The notes: generated by a model not told the origin, from the sequence alone. Positions 47,141-57,134 are shown, numbered from the stretch's first letter. The stretch: 64,000 nt of DNA from Flagellimonas abyssi (GCF_019457905.1 NZ_JAHZSV010000001.1:248001-312000); one strand, 5' to 3'. Numbers and translations are program-made.

Positions 47141-48358
47141 ATGAAAAAGTTAGTACTCATTATAGCAGCAGTGGTTTTCGGAATACCAAGTATTCAAGCA
47201 GAAACAACCAATTCAATGGTTGATGCCACAAATTACAATTATGGAAACTCCTTCATCTTTGTGGAAGATGGTGTTACATTTTCCGTATACCCAGATGGTG
47301 AGTTTGATTTTTATATCGACAACAGGGTAAATGTAGGCGTTGGAGCCCAGATTGGAAATGTTGGAATCACCTTCAATTCAGGATACAACTATAATCCATT
47401 TGTTCAATACGATGATTATGGGGCCGTAATCCAAGTAGAGAACACACCTATTTTTTATGATTATTACGGACGTGTTTCTCAAATCGGAAATGTAGATATC
47501 TGGTATAACAATGGTAGGGTTCGCAGAATCGGTGGATTGCATGTTTACTATAATGGTGGCGTTTTTAGCCACTATACAGGATACATCAACATTTACAACA
47601 GAGGATATGTGTACAGACCGTTCCATAGATATTTTGCAAGACCTTCAATAGGGTTCTGTAATGTATATGCAAGGCCCTATAGAAGATATTATAGACCTGT
47701 TAGATATACCTATTATGCTCCGTACAGACATAACACAAGACGTGCTTATGCCAGATTGGGTAAGGTTTACAGAAACAATAATACCTATAGAAGGGAAAAT
47801 ATCTATAGAAATGACAGAAGAGTTGCTGTTAGGGACAACAACGTTAGAAGAGCTGATTACGGTAGAAGCAATGCTACGGTTTCCAATAATTCTTCTAGGA
47901 GAGGAAATAGCAATGTGAATCGCTCCAGTAATTCTGTGCAGAGACAAAAAGTTGCCACTAGAGATTCTAGGAGCAATGCAAATAGAAAGTCGAATAATGT
48001 AACAAGATCATCTGGAAGAACAACGGCTTCCAATAATAAAGCTACAAGAGCGTCCAATAATAGGAGCTCAAGTGCAAGAAAGGTAACCTCTGGTACAAGC
48101 AGTAGAACCGTGAATCGTTCTGCCCAGAGTACTTATAGAAAGCCTCAGACCACATCGAGAACACCAAATAGGTCTGAGATTAGCAGAGGGAACTCTTCTT
48201 CAAGGAAAACCGTTTCCAGAAGCTCCAGCCCTAGTGTTAGAAAAAGCTCTGTAAGTAGAAAGAGTAGCTCTAGGCCAAGTGTGAGCAGAAGTTCAAGTGC
48301 AAGGAAAAGTAGTGCGAGAACAAGTAGCTCCAGAGGTTCTTCCAGAAGAAACAATTAA
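47141..48358 (+). CDS. Secreted protein with Ser/Arg/Asn-rich basic tail
   Basis: A 405-residue protein with a signal peptide (LVLIIAAVVFGIPSIQA). Residues about 25-150 form a Tyr/Gly/Asn-rich region with recurrent IGNVGI, IGNVDIWY and IGGLHVYY strands suggestive of a repeat beta structure. Residues about 150-225 are Tyr/Arg-rich. Residues about 225-405 are almost entirely Ser, Arg, Asn and Lys, with mostly AGA/AGG arginine codons. As I recall, relatives have been mislabelled sperm nuclear basic protein because of that composition. Its place next to outer-membrane remnants suggests a cell-envelope role; function is unknown. A strong terminator follows. Confidence 0.8.
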   Translation: MKKLVLIIAAVVFGIPSIQAETTNSMVDATNYNYGNSFIFVEDGVTFSVYPDGEFDFYIDNRVNVGVGAQIGNVGITFNSGYNYNPFVQYDDYGAVIQVENTPIFYDYYGRVSQIGNVDIWYNNGRVRRIGGLHVYYNGGVFSHYTGYINIYNRGYVYRPFHRYFARPSIGFCNVYARPYRRYYRPVRYTYYAPYRHNTRRAYARLGKVYRNNNTYRRENIYRNDRRVAVRDNNVRRADYGRSNATVSNNSSRRGNSNVNRSSNSVQRQKVATRDSRSNANRKSNNVTRSSGRTTASNNKATRASNNRSSSARKVTSGTSSRTVNRSAQSTYRKPQTTSRTPNRSEISRGNSSSRKTVSRSSSPSVRKSSVSRKSSSRPSVSRSSSARKSSARTSSSRGSSRRNN

Positions 48359-48386
48359 AAATAAGTTTTTAGGTTGGTTAGTTGTT

Positions 48387-48428
48387 TACCCCGTAGTTGA
48401 ATTTATTCGCTACGGGGTATTTTTTTTG
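48387..48428. terminator. Bidirectional terminator between convergent genes
   Basis: TACCCCGTAG (48387-48396) / CTACGGGGTA (48410-48419), a perfect 10-bp stem, followed by nine T residues. It ends the secreted basic-tail gene and overlaps the stop of the flippase gene. Confidence 0.92.
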
Positions 48429-49870
48429 AGCCATTTGGATAGGAAGCCCGTCACATCTTCAGAAATATTGAAGCGATACAAAATACCTACGTACATAACC
48501 ACCACAAGTAGTGATTTTAAACCGATATTGATAACGGGGTGAAATTGAAACTGCACCAAATCGAACAACACCGCCAAAAGCACCAAGGTTGCAAAAACTT
48601 TGAACGTAGCCGATGTAAACGGCATTATACCAAACTTCATTTTCACAAAAACCAGCTTTACCAGATTGAATATGAAAATGGAGACAAAACTTGCCAAGGC
48701 CGCTCCTTCCAAACCTAACTTTGGAATCAGCAAATAGTTTAGGATAATCGTCAAAGCTGCCAAACACACTCCAAATACGAGTACCGTTTTGTAATAATCG
48801 GAATTGTACAGAATAGAATTAATGTTTCCCAAAATGGAATCCATCACTTTGGCCAAACCAATCAAAAACACAATGGTAAAACCGTTTCTGTAATTCTCCG
48901 GCAACATTAAATAGAGGTCGTTCAGGTTAAGAATAATGAGCACAAACAATATCCCAGAAGCAATAAAGAGTGTCAGCGAACTTTTCTGATATAACTTCTC
49001 CAATTCCGATTGATTCCCAAGGTTCATGAGTTCGGCGGTGAGTGGATATGTAATCTGGTGCATCGCACGGGAGGGCACAATAATCACCGTTGCAATATAA
49101 ACCGACACCCCATAATACGCTACATTTTCAATACTGATGAATTGGTTCAGCATCACCTTGTCAATTTCCAAAAGAATGAGCGCAGCGGAACCACCTAGAA
49201 TAATCAAAAAGGAATAGGATAAAATTTCTTTGGTAAAGGGTGGAAGATTAAAATCCATTTTGGGCATCCGAAGGGTAAACGCATAAATTTTGATGATGAT
49301 GGTTCGCAAAAGATACAGCCCCACCAAACACTTAAAGAAAACGTCCAATGAAATTACATCAAAATAAAAAAGGAGAAGTAAAATAGATACCCCTATCCTT
49401 GCGAAAACCTCTTTCATAAAGTTTCCAAAAACCGATTTAAGGTATACCCGGCACCACGAATAGAACACCTCAAAATATGCCATGGCCAATCCCACAAAAA
49501 ACACGTACCAAAGATAATCCTTCACCATAGGGTTTACTTGTGAAACCCAATTACCTATTGGCTCGTACCAAATCAAACCCACCAAAGTAACGGGAAGTAT
49601 TCCCAACAAAGGAATCAACAACATCAAAGTGAAAAAACCATCCTTTTCACCCTCTTGATGGTTACTGTAGAACTTTACCAAGGTATTATGCACCCCAAAA
49701 GCCATCAATGGCATCAAAATGGCGCCCGAAGCCAAAATAAAAGTCACAAGACCGTAGTATTCATCAGGGAGAATCTTGGTATACAAAAACAACGTATTGA
49801 TGGCCCCAAAAAAGAACCCCAAATACGTAACCACAGTATTTTGTATGGATTGTTTTAGAACAACGCCCAT
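48410..49870 (-). CDS. Oligosaccharide flippase family protein
   Basis: A 486-residue polytopic membrane protein of the Wzx/MATE-like MVF superfamily with about twelve to fourteen hydrophobic helices, beginning VVLKQSIQNTVVTYLGFFFGAINTLFLYT as is usual for polysaccharide flippases. It likely moves a lipid-linked sugar across the inner membrane. Its ATG overlaps the stop of the upstream glycosyltransferase by one base (TAATG), so the two are coupled. This is the last gene of the minus-strand surface-glycan operon. Confidence 0.92.
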   Translation of the reverse strand: MGVVLKQSIQNTVVTYLGFFFGAINTLFLYTKILPDEYYGLVTFILASGAILMPLMAFGVHNTLVKFYSNHQEGEKDGFFTLMLLIPLLGILPVTLVGLIWYEPIGNWVSQVNPMVKDYLWYVFFVGLAMAYFEVFYSWCRVYLKSVFGNFMKEVFARIGVSILLLLFYFDVISLDVFFKCLVGLYLLRTIIIKIYAFTLRMPKMDFNLPPFTKEILSYSFLIILGGSAALILLEIDKVMLNQFISIENVAYYGVSVYIATVIIVPSRAMHQITYPLTAELMNLGNQSELEKLYQKSSLTLFIASGILFVLIILNLNDLYLMLPENYRNGFTIVFLIGLAKVMDSILGNINSILYNSDYYKTVLVFGVCLAALTIILNYLLIPKLGLEGAALASFVSIFIFNLVKLVFVKMKFGIMPFTSATFKVFATLVLLAVLFDLVQFQFHPVINIGLKSLLVVVMYVGILYRFNISEDVTGFLSKWLKKNTP

Positions 49871-51138
49871 TAGATAAATTTAGCCAAAGATTCCGTTAAT
49901 GCCTTTCTGTGGTACTGCTCCACTCCTTCTGAATCACAGGACAAAGTACCATTTTGATATTCTTGAAATGCATTCAAAAGTACATTTTTTAAGGTCGCAA
50001 CATCGGTATGCAAGCACATATTTCCAGCGTGGTGCCGTTCCACCATTTCACCTGCCTCCCATCCTTCGGGGCCGATGGCCAGAATAGGCCTCCTGGCGTT
50101 CAAATACTCAAACAGTTTTCCTGGGATGATGCCTTGGGTCTCTTTGGAATCAATTTCCAATAAGAGAAGTATCTGTGATTTCTGCTGGGTTTCCAAGACC
50201 TTATCGTGCGAGAGATAGCCTAATTGCTCCACATAATCCGAAAGTCCAAATTCTTTGATGGATTGCAGTACTTCCTCCCCTACTACACCCGCCAATTGTA
50301 TTTTTAACGCCTGCTTGAGATCTTCGCTCTCTGATATCAATTGCTGTAGCGCTTCCCATAAACCCAAAGGGTTTCTTCCTGTCAATAGCGAACCTATATG
50401 GGAGATGGTAAATTTGGAATCTAGGGCTACGGGTTGCAATTCATCATCAAAACCATTGGTGACTACCTTTATGGGTTTTGGAGTAATGGCTTCAAATTCC
50501 GTTTTAGTAGTGTGGCTGGTAACCACAATCTTATCCGCTTTAACCAAAACTCCTTTTTCCAAAGCTTTGTGTTTTGCTTTTGATGATTCCGTCAATCTTA
50601 GGTTTTTATGGTAGCCTATCGATGTCCAAGGGTCGCGAAAATCAACAATCCATTGAATGTTGTATTTCTTTTTAAGACCAAGTCCTATCAAATGCAAACT
50701 ATGTGGTGGTCCCGTAGTAACAATCGTTTCAATTCCCTCGTCCGCAATTACTTTTGCCAAAAAGGAAATAGATGGTTTCACCCAAAATTTCCTCGCATCC
50801 GGAATAAAAAGATTACCACGAATCCATAGCAACACCTTCTCGATTATCGACGGGTCTTTTTCTTTGATGATTCCCGAACTAATGGTCTTCGTCTTTTTTT
50901 TGGAAAGCAATGAAGCCCAACCATATGGCTCCTTAATGGGCTGTTTTAGGATTTTGATGGATGATGGAACTTCATCAATCAATTTTTCGTCCATTAAAGG
51001 ATAGCTGGGGTTTTCGGGAACATACACAATAGGTTCAATACCAAAATCGGGCAAATATTTAACGAACTTCAGCCAGCGCTGTACCCCTGGTCCCCCAGCA
51101 GGAGGCCAATAGTACGCTATGACCAAAATTTTTCGCAT
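49870..51138 (-). CDS. Glycosyltransferase, GT4-like
   Basis: A 422-residue GT-B glycosyltransferase. The acceptor domain opens with ILVIAYYWPPAGGPGVQRWLKF, and the donor domain shows a GSLLTGRNPLGLWEAL segment and a C-terminal GIIPGKLFEYLNARRPILAIG with the family Glu region. It would transfer an activated sugar onto a lipid-linked or surface glycan in the cytoplasm. Overlaps both neighbours by one base (YfhO upstream, flippase downstream). Confidence 0.9.
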   Translation of the reverse strand: MRKILVIAYYWPPAGGPGVQRWLKFVKYLPDFGIEPIVYVPENPSYPLMDEKLIDEVPSSIKILKQPIKEPYGWASLLSKKKTKTISSGIIKEKDPSIIEKVLLWIRGNLFIPDARKFWVKPSISFLAKVIADEGIETIVTTGPPHSLHLIGLGLKKKYNIQWIVDFRDPWTSIGYHKNLRLTESSKAKHKALEKGVLVKADKIVVTSHTTKTEFEAITPKPIKVVTNGFDDELQPVALDSKFTISHIGSLLTGRNPLGLWEALQQLISESEDLKQALKIQLAGVVGEEVLQSIKEFGLSDYVEQLGYLSHDKVLETQQKSQILLLLEIDSKETQGIIPGKLFEYLNARRPILAIGPEGWEAGEMVERHHAGNMCLHTDVATLKNVLLNAFQEYQNGTLSCDSEGVEQYHRKALTESLAKFI

Positions 51139-53570
51139 TAGGATTCTTCCTTTTTACCACGGAATAGCGTGAAGCCCAATCCCCCAACAATGATCAATCC
51201 CAATAAAATATTGGCTGCCAAGGTAATCTGGCTTCCTGTTTCCACCACTTCGGGCTCGAACTTGAACTCGATTTCGTGCTGACCGGCAGGCACTTTCATA
51301 CCACGAAGTGCATAATCCACTTTGTAATGGTCCTGTGGTTTCCCATCGATAAAGGCATTCCAACCCGATGGGTAATGCATCTCGGAGAATACGGCAAAAC
51401 CGTCATTGGAATTGTTGGAGCTGTATTTTAGATAATCGGGGTGGTAATCCACCAAATCGATACTTGCAGTAGAATCGACCATATATCGAAGTTTGGTCAA
51501 TTCCGGATATTCCTTGGTATTCACCACTGCCTGCGTTTTGGAATTGAAGTCCTTGAGCTTTAAAATTTCTTCATTGGCAGACGAAACAGGCACTAATTGA
51601 TCTACAAACCACGCGTTTCCATTGGCATCGGGGTTAACGGCAGGGTAACTGTTCCCTTCATCATCTTGCTGAATTACATATTTAACATTCAACATATTCA
51701 TTACCTGAAGATTGTTCTGGTACAAATGGTATTCGAACAGGTTCTGAAGCGCTCTAGGTTTTGCCGCATGATACCCTCCAACGGATTTATGAAAATAGGA
51801 AGTCCTTGCTCCATTGAGTCCTTCTTGCGGGTCAAAAACCCTGTAGATAGAATCATCCTGCTGAATCATCTGGTCCAGCTGACTGGCTTGGAAGGGTTCG
51901 TTCACCTGACGCTGGCGTACAAAATCATCCTCGTTCACATATCTGAGGTCCACTCCTACCAAATCAAACAGGATCAGTGCGCCCAAGGCGAACACCAATA
52001 TATTTTTATTGATTTTATCTTTGATAAAGAACCAAAGTGCCGCGGCTGCCAAAGTCACATAAATCAAAGAGCGGATAGTGTCGTTAACATAGACAGCTTC
52101 ACGATCGCGCTGAATCATTGTCATTACTTCATCGCCAAAATATCCACGATACGTTTCGTCCCTCATCCCTTCAAAATCGAAGAAACCTTTTAACAAGAAA
52201 ATCACAATACCCAATCCCAAAGAGATAAAGAAGCTCAGCTTTAAAGCCTTTAGTTTTTCTTTTTGTTCCACGGATGATTTGAACAATTCCCTAATTCCCA
52301 AAACTCCCAGTAAAGGCAAACAAAGTTCCAATACCACTTGAATAGAAGAAACTGCCCTGAATTTGTTGTACATTGGGAAGTAATCAATCATAAAATTGGT
52401 GAGCAGCGGAAAATTACGTCCCCATGAAAGTAGAAGTGACAAAATAGCACCTGACAACAACCACCATTTCTTTTTGCCATCCACCAGAAATACACCCAAT
52501 AAAAACAAGAAGAACACAATGGCCCCTACGTAGGCAGGTGCAGCCACAATGGGCTGATCTCCCCAATATAGTGGTAGACTGCTTGAAAATTCCATGGCTC
52601 TGGTTGGAGAAAGACCTTGATTGGTCAAATACTCGTAAGCTTTTGAATCCTTACCTAAATCCTCCCCTCCTGAACCTCCGAACAATCGAGGAGCAAATAG
52701 ATTGAGTGATTCGGCAATTCCGTAGCTATATTGCGTGATGTATTCTTTGTCCAGTCCAGTGGAAATCTCCTTTTCACTCCCATCAGGATTTATAGTGAGT
52801 TCGGATTTACCACGGGTACTCCAATCGGCATACTCCTTGGTGGCCATAAGGCTCGTAGCATTGGTGAAAATAGAAAGTACTACGGCCAATATCAAAATAC
52901 CGACAGACGCAAAAAAATGTTTAAGCTCCTTTTCCTTGATGGCATAAATAAGATAGACCAATCCCATTACCAATACCAAAAGCATAAAATAATAGGTCAT
53001 CTGGTAGTGGTTGGCATTTATCTCCAAGGCCATGGCCAATGCCGTGAGGATAAACCCTAGAATGTAATTTTTTCGAAAAACGAGAACGATTCCACCCAAG
53101 ACCATCGGAATATATCCCAATGCATGGGCCTTGGCATTGTGCCCCACACCAAGAATAATAATCATATAGGTGGAGAACCCAAAAGCAATGGCTCCCAAAG
53201 CCGCCAATCTAAAATCAACTTTTAAACATAAAAGCAGAATGTAAAAGCCTATCAAATACAAAAAAAGATAATCTGCAGGTCTGGGCAAAAACCGAATCAA
53301 ACGGTCCAATTCCTTTACGTAGTTGTGCGGATAGTTCGCCCCCAATTGGTAGGTGGGCATGCCGCCAAAAGCGCTATTGGTCCAGTAAGACTCCTCGCCC
53401 GTTAGGTCTTTGTAAGCATCTCGTTCCTGAGCCATGCCCTTATACTGGGCAATATCCGATTGGTAAATGGCCTTTCCCTGCAAAACTGGGTAAAAGTAAA
53501 CCAGCGAAGCGAGAATGAATAAAGCGATAACACAAATATGGGTGATAATGGCTTTTGGAGAAAAGTTCAT
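51138..53570 (-). CDS. YfhO family membrane protein
   Basis: About 810 residues; the ATG at 53570 is preferred because it begins NFSPKAIITHICVIALFILASL, a typical first membrane helix. An in-frame ATG at 53591 would add seven residues. A dozen or so hydrophobic helices are followed by a large periplasmic domain with the conserved ending GMKVPAGQHEIEFKFEPEVVETG and a last membrane helix. Members are GT-C-like and are linked to lipoteichoic or other surface glycosylation. It belongs to the surface-glycan operon. Confidence 0.88.
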   Translation of the reverse strand: MNFSPKAIITHICVIALFILASLVYFYPVLQGKAIYQSDIAQYKGMAQERDAYKDLTGEESYWTNSAFGGMPTYQLGANYPHNYVKELDRLIRFLPRPADYLFLYLIGFYILLLCLKVDFRLAALGAIAFGFSTYMIIILGVGHNAKAHALGYIPMVLGGIVLVFRKNYILGFILTALAMALEINANHYQMTYYFMLLVLVMGLVYLIYAIKEKELKHFFASVGILILAVVLSIFTNATSLMATKEYADWSTRGKSELTINPDGSEKEISTGLDKEYITQYSYGIAESLNLFAPRLFGGSGGEDLGKDSKAYEYLTNQGLSPTRAMEFSSSLPLYWGDQPIVAAPAYVGAIVFFLFLLGVFLVDGKKKWWLLSGAILSLLLSWGRNFPLLTNFMIDYFPMYNKFRAVSSIQVVLELCLPLLGVLGIRELFKSSVEQKEKLKALKLSFFISLGLGIVIFLLKGFFDFEGMRDETYRGYFGDEVMTMIQRDREAVYVNDTIRSLIYVTLAAAALWFFIKDKINKNILVFALGALILFDLVGVDLRYVNEDDFVRQRQVNEPFQASQLDQMIQQDDSIYRVFDPQEGLNGARTSYFHKSVGGYHAAKPRALQNLFEYHLYQNNLQVMNMLNVKYVIQQDDEGNSYPAVNPDANGNAWFVDQLVPVSSANEEILKLKDFNSKTQAVVNTKEYPELTKLRYMVDSTASIDLVDYHPDYLKYSSNNSNDGFAVFSEMHYPSGWNAFIDGKPQDHYKVDYALRGMKVPAGQHEIEFKFEPEVVETGSQITLAANILLGLIIVGGLGFTLFRGKKEES

Positions 53571-53594
53571 GGATAGGTTTTGATAGCGCAAATA

Positions 53595-53855
53595 TTAATC
53601 AATTTCCTCAAAATCTATGTATTCTCCAACTTTTTTTGAGGGATTGGACTTGCGCGGCGGTTTTTTGGAAATGGTAGTCTCCCCTTCGGTACGTTGTCCA
53701 CGGTCAAAATCTTGGGGATTCCCGAATTGTTGTACAAATCGTTCGCTCGTTTTTTTAACTGCATAATTTAACAGCTTCGGGGCCAACCACTTTAAGAGGA
53801 ATTTGAACCCGTAGTATACTAATATGACAATTAAAATCGTTTGTAGTAAAACCAT
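53595..53855 (-). CDS. DUF4834 family protein
   Basis: An 86-residue protein with one N-terminal membrane segment (LLQTILIVILVYYGFKFLLKWL), a short helical part and a charged C-terminus ending VGEYIDFEEID, as in DUF4834 proteins of Bacteroidota. It lies 3 bases upstream of the longer YfhO start and is the first gene of the operon. Function unknown. Confidence 0.85.
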   Translation of the reverse strand: MVLLQTILIVILVYYGFKFLLKWLAPKLLNYAVKKTSERFVQQFGNPQDFDRGQRTEGETTISKKPPRKSNPSKKVGEYIDFEEID

Positions 53856-53954
53856 ATAACCTTCGTTATTGAATCAAATTTACACTGTTAGTCTCGTAAA
53901 CCCATCAAACGTATCTTAAAATAGTATTAAAAACCCAGTTATATGGACATTTCC

Positions 53955-54923
53955 ATGATCAAAAAGTTATTATTTCTTTTCGTTCTAATCCCAACCTTTA
54001 CTTTCGCCCAATATACCGATGTCATCAACTCCAACCGACCCGGAAGGGCTGCCAGTGCCTACGCTGTTGGAAAAAATGTGGTACAGGCCGAAATTGGGAT
54101 GCTGTACGAGCAGCAGGATAATGCAGATTTAAATTCGGACTCCAACATTTTTGGGGCCGATTATGCTTTTAGGTACGGTTTGCTTTTTGAAGAACTGGAA
54201 GTAATCGTTGAGGGATCGTTCATCACACAGAACATTACCTACCCCGATCTTGGCATTGAAGGTACCTTGACGAATTTTTCAAGGAATCGGGCTGGGCTAA
54301 AGTATTTGGTTTTTGACCCGTATAAAAATCCGGAGCGCAATAAACCCAACCTATATAGCTGGAGGGCCAATAATTTATTCCAATGGAAAAATTTGATTCC
54401 TGCCGTATCGGTATACGGGGGAGCCAATTTTGTAGTGGGCGATAATCCTTTTTACCCTGGGGAACCTACGGTTTCGTACCGTGGGGGCATACAGACACAG
54501 AGCAGGCTTTCCCCTAGGTTTGTATTGATTTCCAATATTGCCTATGATCGTATTACCACCGATTTCCCTGAATGGCGCTATGCTCTTTCGGTTACGCATG
54601 CTTTTCGTGATCCTAGATGGAGCGTGTTTTTTGAAGGCCAGGGCATTTCTGGGGACCGCTATTCCGATATCATTCTTAGAACAGGTGTAGCCCGTTTGAT
54701 CAATCCGAATTTTCAGGCCGATTTTCATTTAGGTTCTAATTTTCAGAGCGACCCTTCGCGCATTTTTGTGGTACTCGGCTTTTCTTACCGTTTGGATTTT
54801 CACAAGGATGAACTCATCCCTATCAACGAACAACAATCGGGCATGAACGGAAAAATCAAGAAGAACTCCAATAAAAAATCAAAAAGGCGTAACAAAAAGA
54901 ATGGCGGGGGCATAGATTTTTAA
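53955..54923 (+). CDS. Outer-membrane transporter-like protein
   Basis: A 322-residue beta-barrel-type protein with a clear signal peptide starting at the ATG at 53955 (IKKLLFLFVLIPTFTFAQ). An ATG four codons earlier is less likely. It opens with YTDVINSNRPGRAASAYAVGK, a pattern seen in the MetA-pathway phenol degradation/porin-like family, followed by alternating barrel strands and a basic tail rich in Asn and Lys. Substrate unknown. Confidence 0.8.
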   Translation: MIKKLLFLFVLIPTFTFAQYTDVINSNRPGRAASAYAVGKNVVQAEIGMLYEQQDNADLNSDSNIFGADYAFRYGLLFEELEVIVEGSFITQNITYPDLGIEGTLTNFSRNRAGLKYLVFDPYKNPERNKPNLYSWRANNLFQWKNLIPAVSVYGGANFVVGDNPFYPGEPTVSYRGGIQTQSRLSPRFVLISNIAYDRITTDFPEWRYALSVTHAFRDPRWSVFFEGQGISGDRYSDIILRTGVARLINPNFQADFHLGSNFQSDPSRIFVVLGFSYRLDFHKDELIPINEQQSGMNGKIKKNSNKKSKRRNKKNGGGIDF

Positions 54924-54989
54924 GTTTTCCGTCAACTTCATTTTTCTACCGCAAGTAATATTCATAATATTGAGCATTAATTTGCATGT

Positions 54990-56108
54990 ATGATATCCGT
55001 TAAGCAAGTTCAGTCCAAGTCCGACCTTAAGCGTTTTGTAAAATTTCCTTTTTCGCTATACAAGGACACCCCGTATTGGGTTCCGCCTATCATTAAAGAT
55101 GAAATGGCTTCGTTTGATAAGAACGAGAACCCTGTTTTTAAGACAGCGGAAGCGCTGTTCTTTTTGGCCTACAGGGACAACAAGATTGTGGGTCGTGTAG
55201 CGGCCATCATCAATTGGTTGGAAGTAAACGAACAAGGCCTTAAAAAAATGCGTTTTGGATGGTTCGATTTTGTGGACGACCTTGAGGTTTCCAAAGCTTT
55301 GTTGGACAAAGTGCAAGAGATTGGGAACGAAAATAAGCTTGAGTATATGGAAGGTCCCGTGGGATTTTCCAATTTGGACAAAGTGGGCGTACTCACCGAA
55401 GGTTTTGACCACATCGGGAACATGATCACTTGGTACAATCATCCATATTACCAATCGCACTATGAGCATCACGGGTTTAAAGTGGAGAAAAAATACAGCG
55501 AGAGCAAGTTTTTGGCTGCCAATGCGGACCCAAAACTATTTTATAAGGCCAACTTGTTGATTAAAAAGCGATATGGTCTCCGAGAACTTAACTTTGAAAA
55601 AAGTTCCGAGATTATGCCATGGGTGGACAAGATGTTCGACCTTTTTAACGACTCCTACGCCAAACTGTCCTCTTTTGTTAAGATCACGGACATTCAAAAG
55701 GAATATTTCAAGAAAAAATATATCAGTTTCATCAATCCCGAATACATCAAATTTGTGGTTGATGGAGATGATAACCTAGTGGCCTTTGCCATTGTTATGC
55801 CTTCTTTTTCGGAAGCACTGCAGAAGGCGAACGGCAAGCTGTTCCCTTTTGGTATTTTCCATTTGTTGAGTGCTCGAAAGAATAGCAAGGATGCCATTTT
55901 CTACTTGATCGGTATTCATCCGAAATATCAGAATAAAGGGGTTACCTCCATTATTTTTAATGAGTATTACCATACTTTTAAAAAGCGGGGCGTGGTGAAC
56001 TGCATTCGTACACCCGAATTGGAGGACAATATTGCCATACACCAAATGTGGAAGCATTTCGACCCTAAGGTCATTAAACGTAGGCGTACTTATGTAAAGG
56101 ATTTATAG
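54990..56108 (+). CDS. GNAT-fold protein of unknown substrate
   Basis: A 372-residue protein. N-terminal VQSKSDLKRFVKFPFSLYKDTPYWVPP and the C-terminal LIGIHPKYQNKGVTSIIFNEYY with an acetyl-CoA-binding-like QNKG loop point to a tandem GNAT-like fold. Close Bacteroidota relatives are, as I recall, sometimes labelled GTP cyclohydrolase, which the sequence does not support. It is in a short plus-strand run with the porin-like gene (66-base gap). Confidence 0.82.
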   Translation: MISVKQVQSKSDLKRFVKFPFSLYKDTPYWVPPIIKDEMASFDKNENPVFKTAEALFFLAYRDNKIVGRVAAIINWLEVNEQGLKKMRFGWFDFVDDLEVSKALLDKVQEIGNENKLEYMEGPVGFSNLDKVGVLTEGFDHIGNMITWYNHPYYQSHYEHHGFKVEKKYSESKFLAANADPKLFYKANLLIKKRYGLRELNFEKSSEIMPWVDKMFDLFNDSYAKLSSFVKITDIQKEYFKKKYISFINPEYIKFVVDGDDNLVAFAIVMPSFSEALQKANGKLFPFGIFHLLSARKNSKDAIFYLIGIHPKYQNKGVTSIIFNEYYHTFKKRGVVNCIRTPELEDNIAIHQMWKHFDPKVIKRRRTYVKDL

Positions 56109-56255
56109 GCCTTCACCTTTCTCGGTTTTGATGATGCTTTAAAGGATTTGTGCAGGGCATTAAATTGTTTGGTGGAATGTCATATCATTTTGTAATTTGA
56201 GCTTTATTATCGATTTCCATAGTGCAGCAACCCCTTTATCGTAAAACATCTATGG

Positions 56256-57134
56256 ATGAAAACCGTAAAATTGATTCCGGGGGAGCTACATGGTGAAAAA
56301 ATCATTTTAATCCTTTTTGACCCCAATCCTGTGATACATAATCACGTCCTTGGTTTGCAGGGCATAAAAAGAAGACCTTTAGATGGAAACCTTTATTTGA
56401 AGTATTCTGCCACAAGCGTAGGTGTTCTGTTCCATCATCTGCGAAAGATAAATTGCTATGTGGACTACTCCGAGTTTCCTCCCAAGCCATTTGAGGCACC
56501 AATTAAGGAAAAACGGCTCTCTTTACCCCCCACTGACCCGTTTCACCATGAAGAATTAATAAGGTTCCGGCGTTGGCTTGAAGAAAAAAGGCTGAGTCCC
56601 CACACCGTAAACACCTATGTGGAAGTAACCCGTTTTTTTATGCGGTATTCCATCAATCTTAAACACAAAACCTTGTTGGCACTTATTTATTCTGGAGGTC
56701 TACGCATTGGCGAGGCCGTTAACCTGAAAGTGAACGATATTGATCGCCATCGGATGCTGATACACATTAAGGGCGGAAAAGGGAAAAAGGATAGGTATAC
56801 GCTGTTATCCCAAAGTTTTTTGACCCTATTCCATGAGTATTATAAGCACTTTAAACCGAAGGTGTACCTGTTTGAAGGGCAGAATTCTAAAAAATACAGT
56901 ACGAGCAGTGCGCAGCGCGTTTTACGAAATGCAGTTGTAAAAGCTGGAATTCAGAAGGAAGTTACGTTGCATACGCTTAGGCATAGCTTTGCAACGCATT
57001 TTCTGGAAAATGGAACGGATATCCGCTATATACAAGAGTTATTGGGGCATAGCAGTCCTAAGACCACCATGATCTACACCCATGTTACCGAGAATAGCAT
57101 ACAGAATATTGGCAATCCATTCGATGAGCTATAA
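56256..57134 (+). CDS. Tyrosine recombinase/integrase with core-binding deletion
   Basis: A 292-residue tyrosine recombinase of a Bacteroidota family with an N-terminal arm domain (KTVKLIPGELHGEKI). All catalytic residues are visible: Arg in YSGGLRIGEA, Lys in GGKGKKDRY, His-x-x-Arg in HTLRHSFATH, His in LGHSSPKTT and Tyr in MIYTHV. Typical family members are 365-380 residues. Here the core-binding domain jumps from TYVEVTRFFMRYS to INLKHKTLLALIYS, so about 75 residues are missing in frame. DNA binding is likely impaired. It sits at the head of the cassette array and is followed by a 111-base gap holding a possible attI-like site. Confidence 0.9.
   Translation: MKTVKLIPGELHGEKIILILFDPNPVIHNHVLGLQGIKRRPLDGNLYLKYSATSVGVLFHHLRKINCYVDYSEFPPKPFEAPIKEKRLSLPPTDPFHHEELIRFRRWLEEKRLSPHTVNTYVEVTRFFMRYSINLKHKTLLALIYSGGLRIGEAVNLKVNDIDRHRMLIHIKGGKGKKDRYTLLSQSFLTLFHEYYKHFKPKVYLFEGQNSKKYSTSSAQRVLRNAVVKAGIQKEVTLHTLRHSFATHFLENGTDIRYIQELLGHSSPKTTMIYTHVTENSIQNIGNPFDEL

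Noticed and set aside
54990-56108. GTP cyclohydrolase assignment for the GNAT-like protein
   Set aside because: No FolE-type zinc ligands are present, and the real folE is at 25040-25639.
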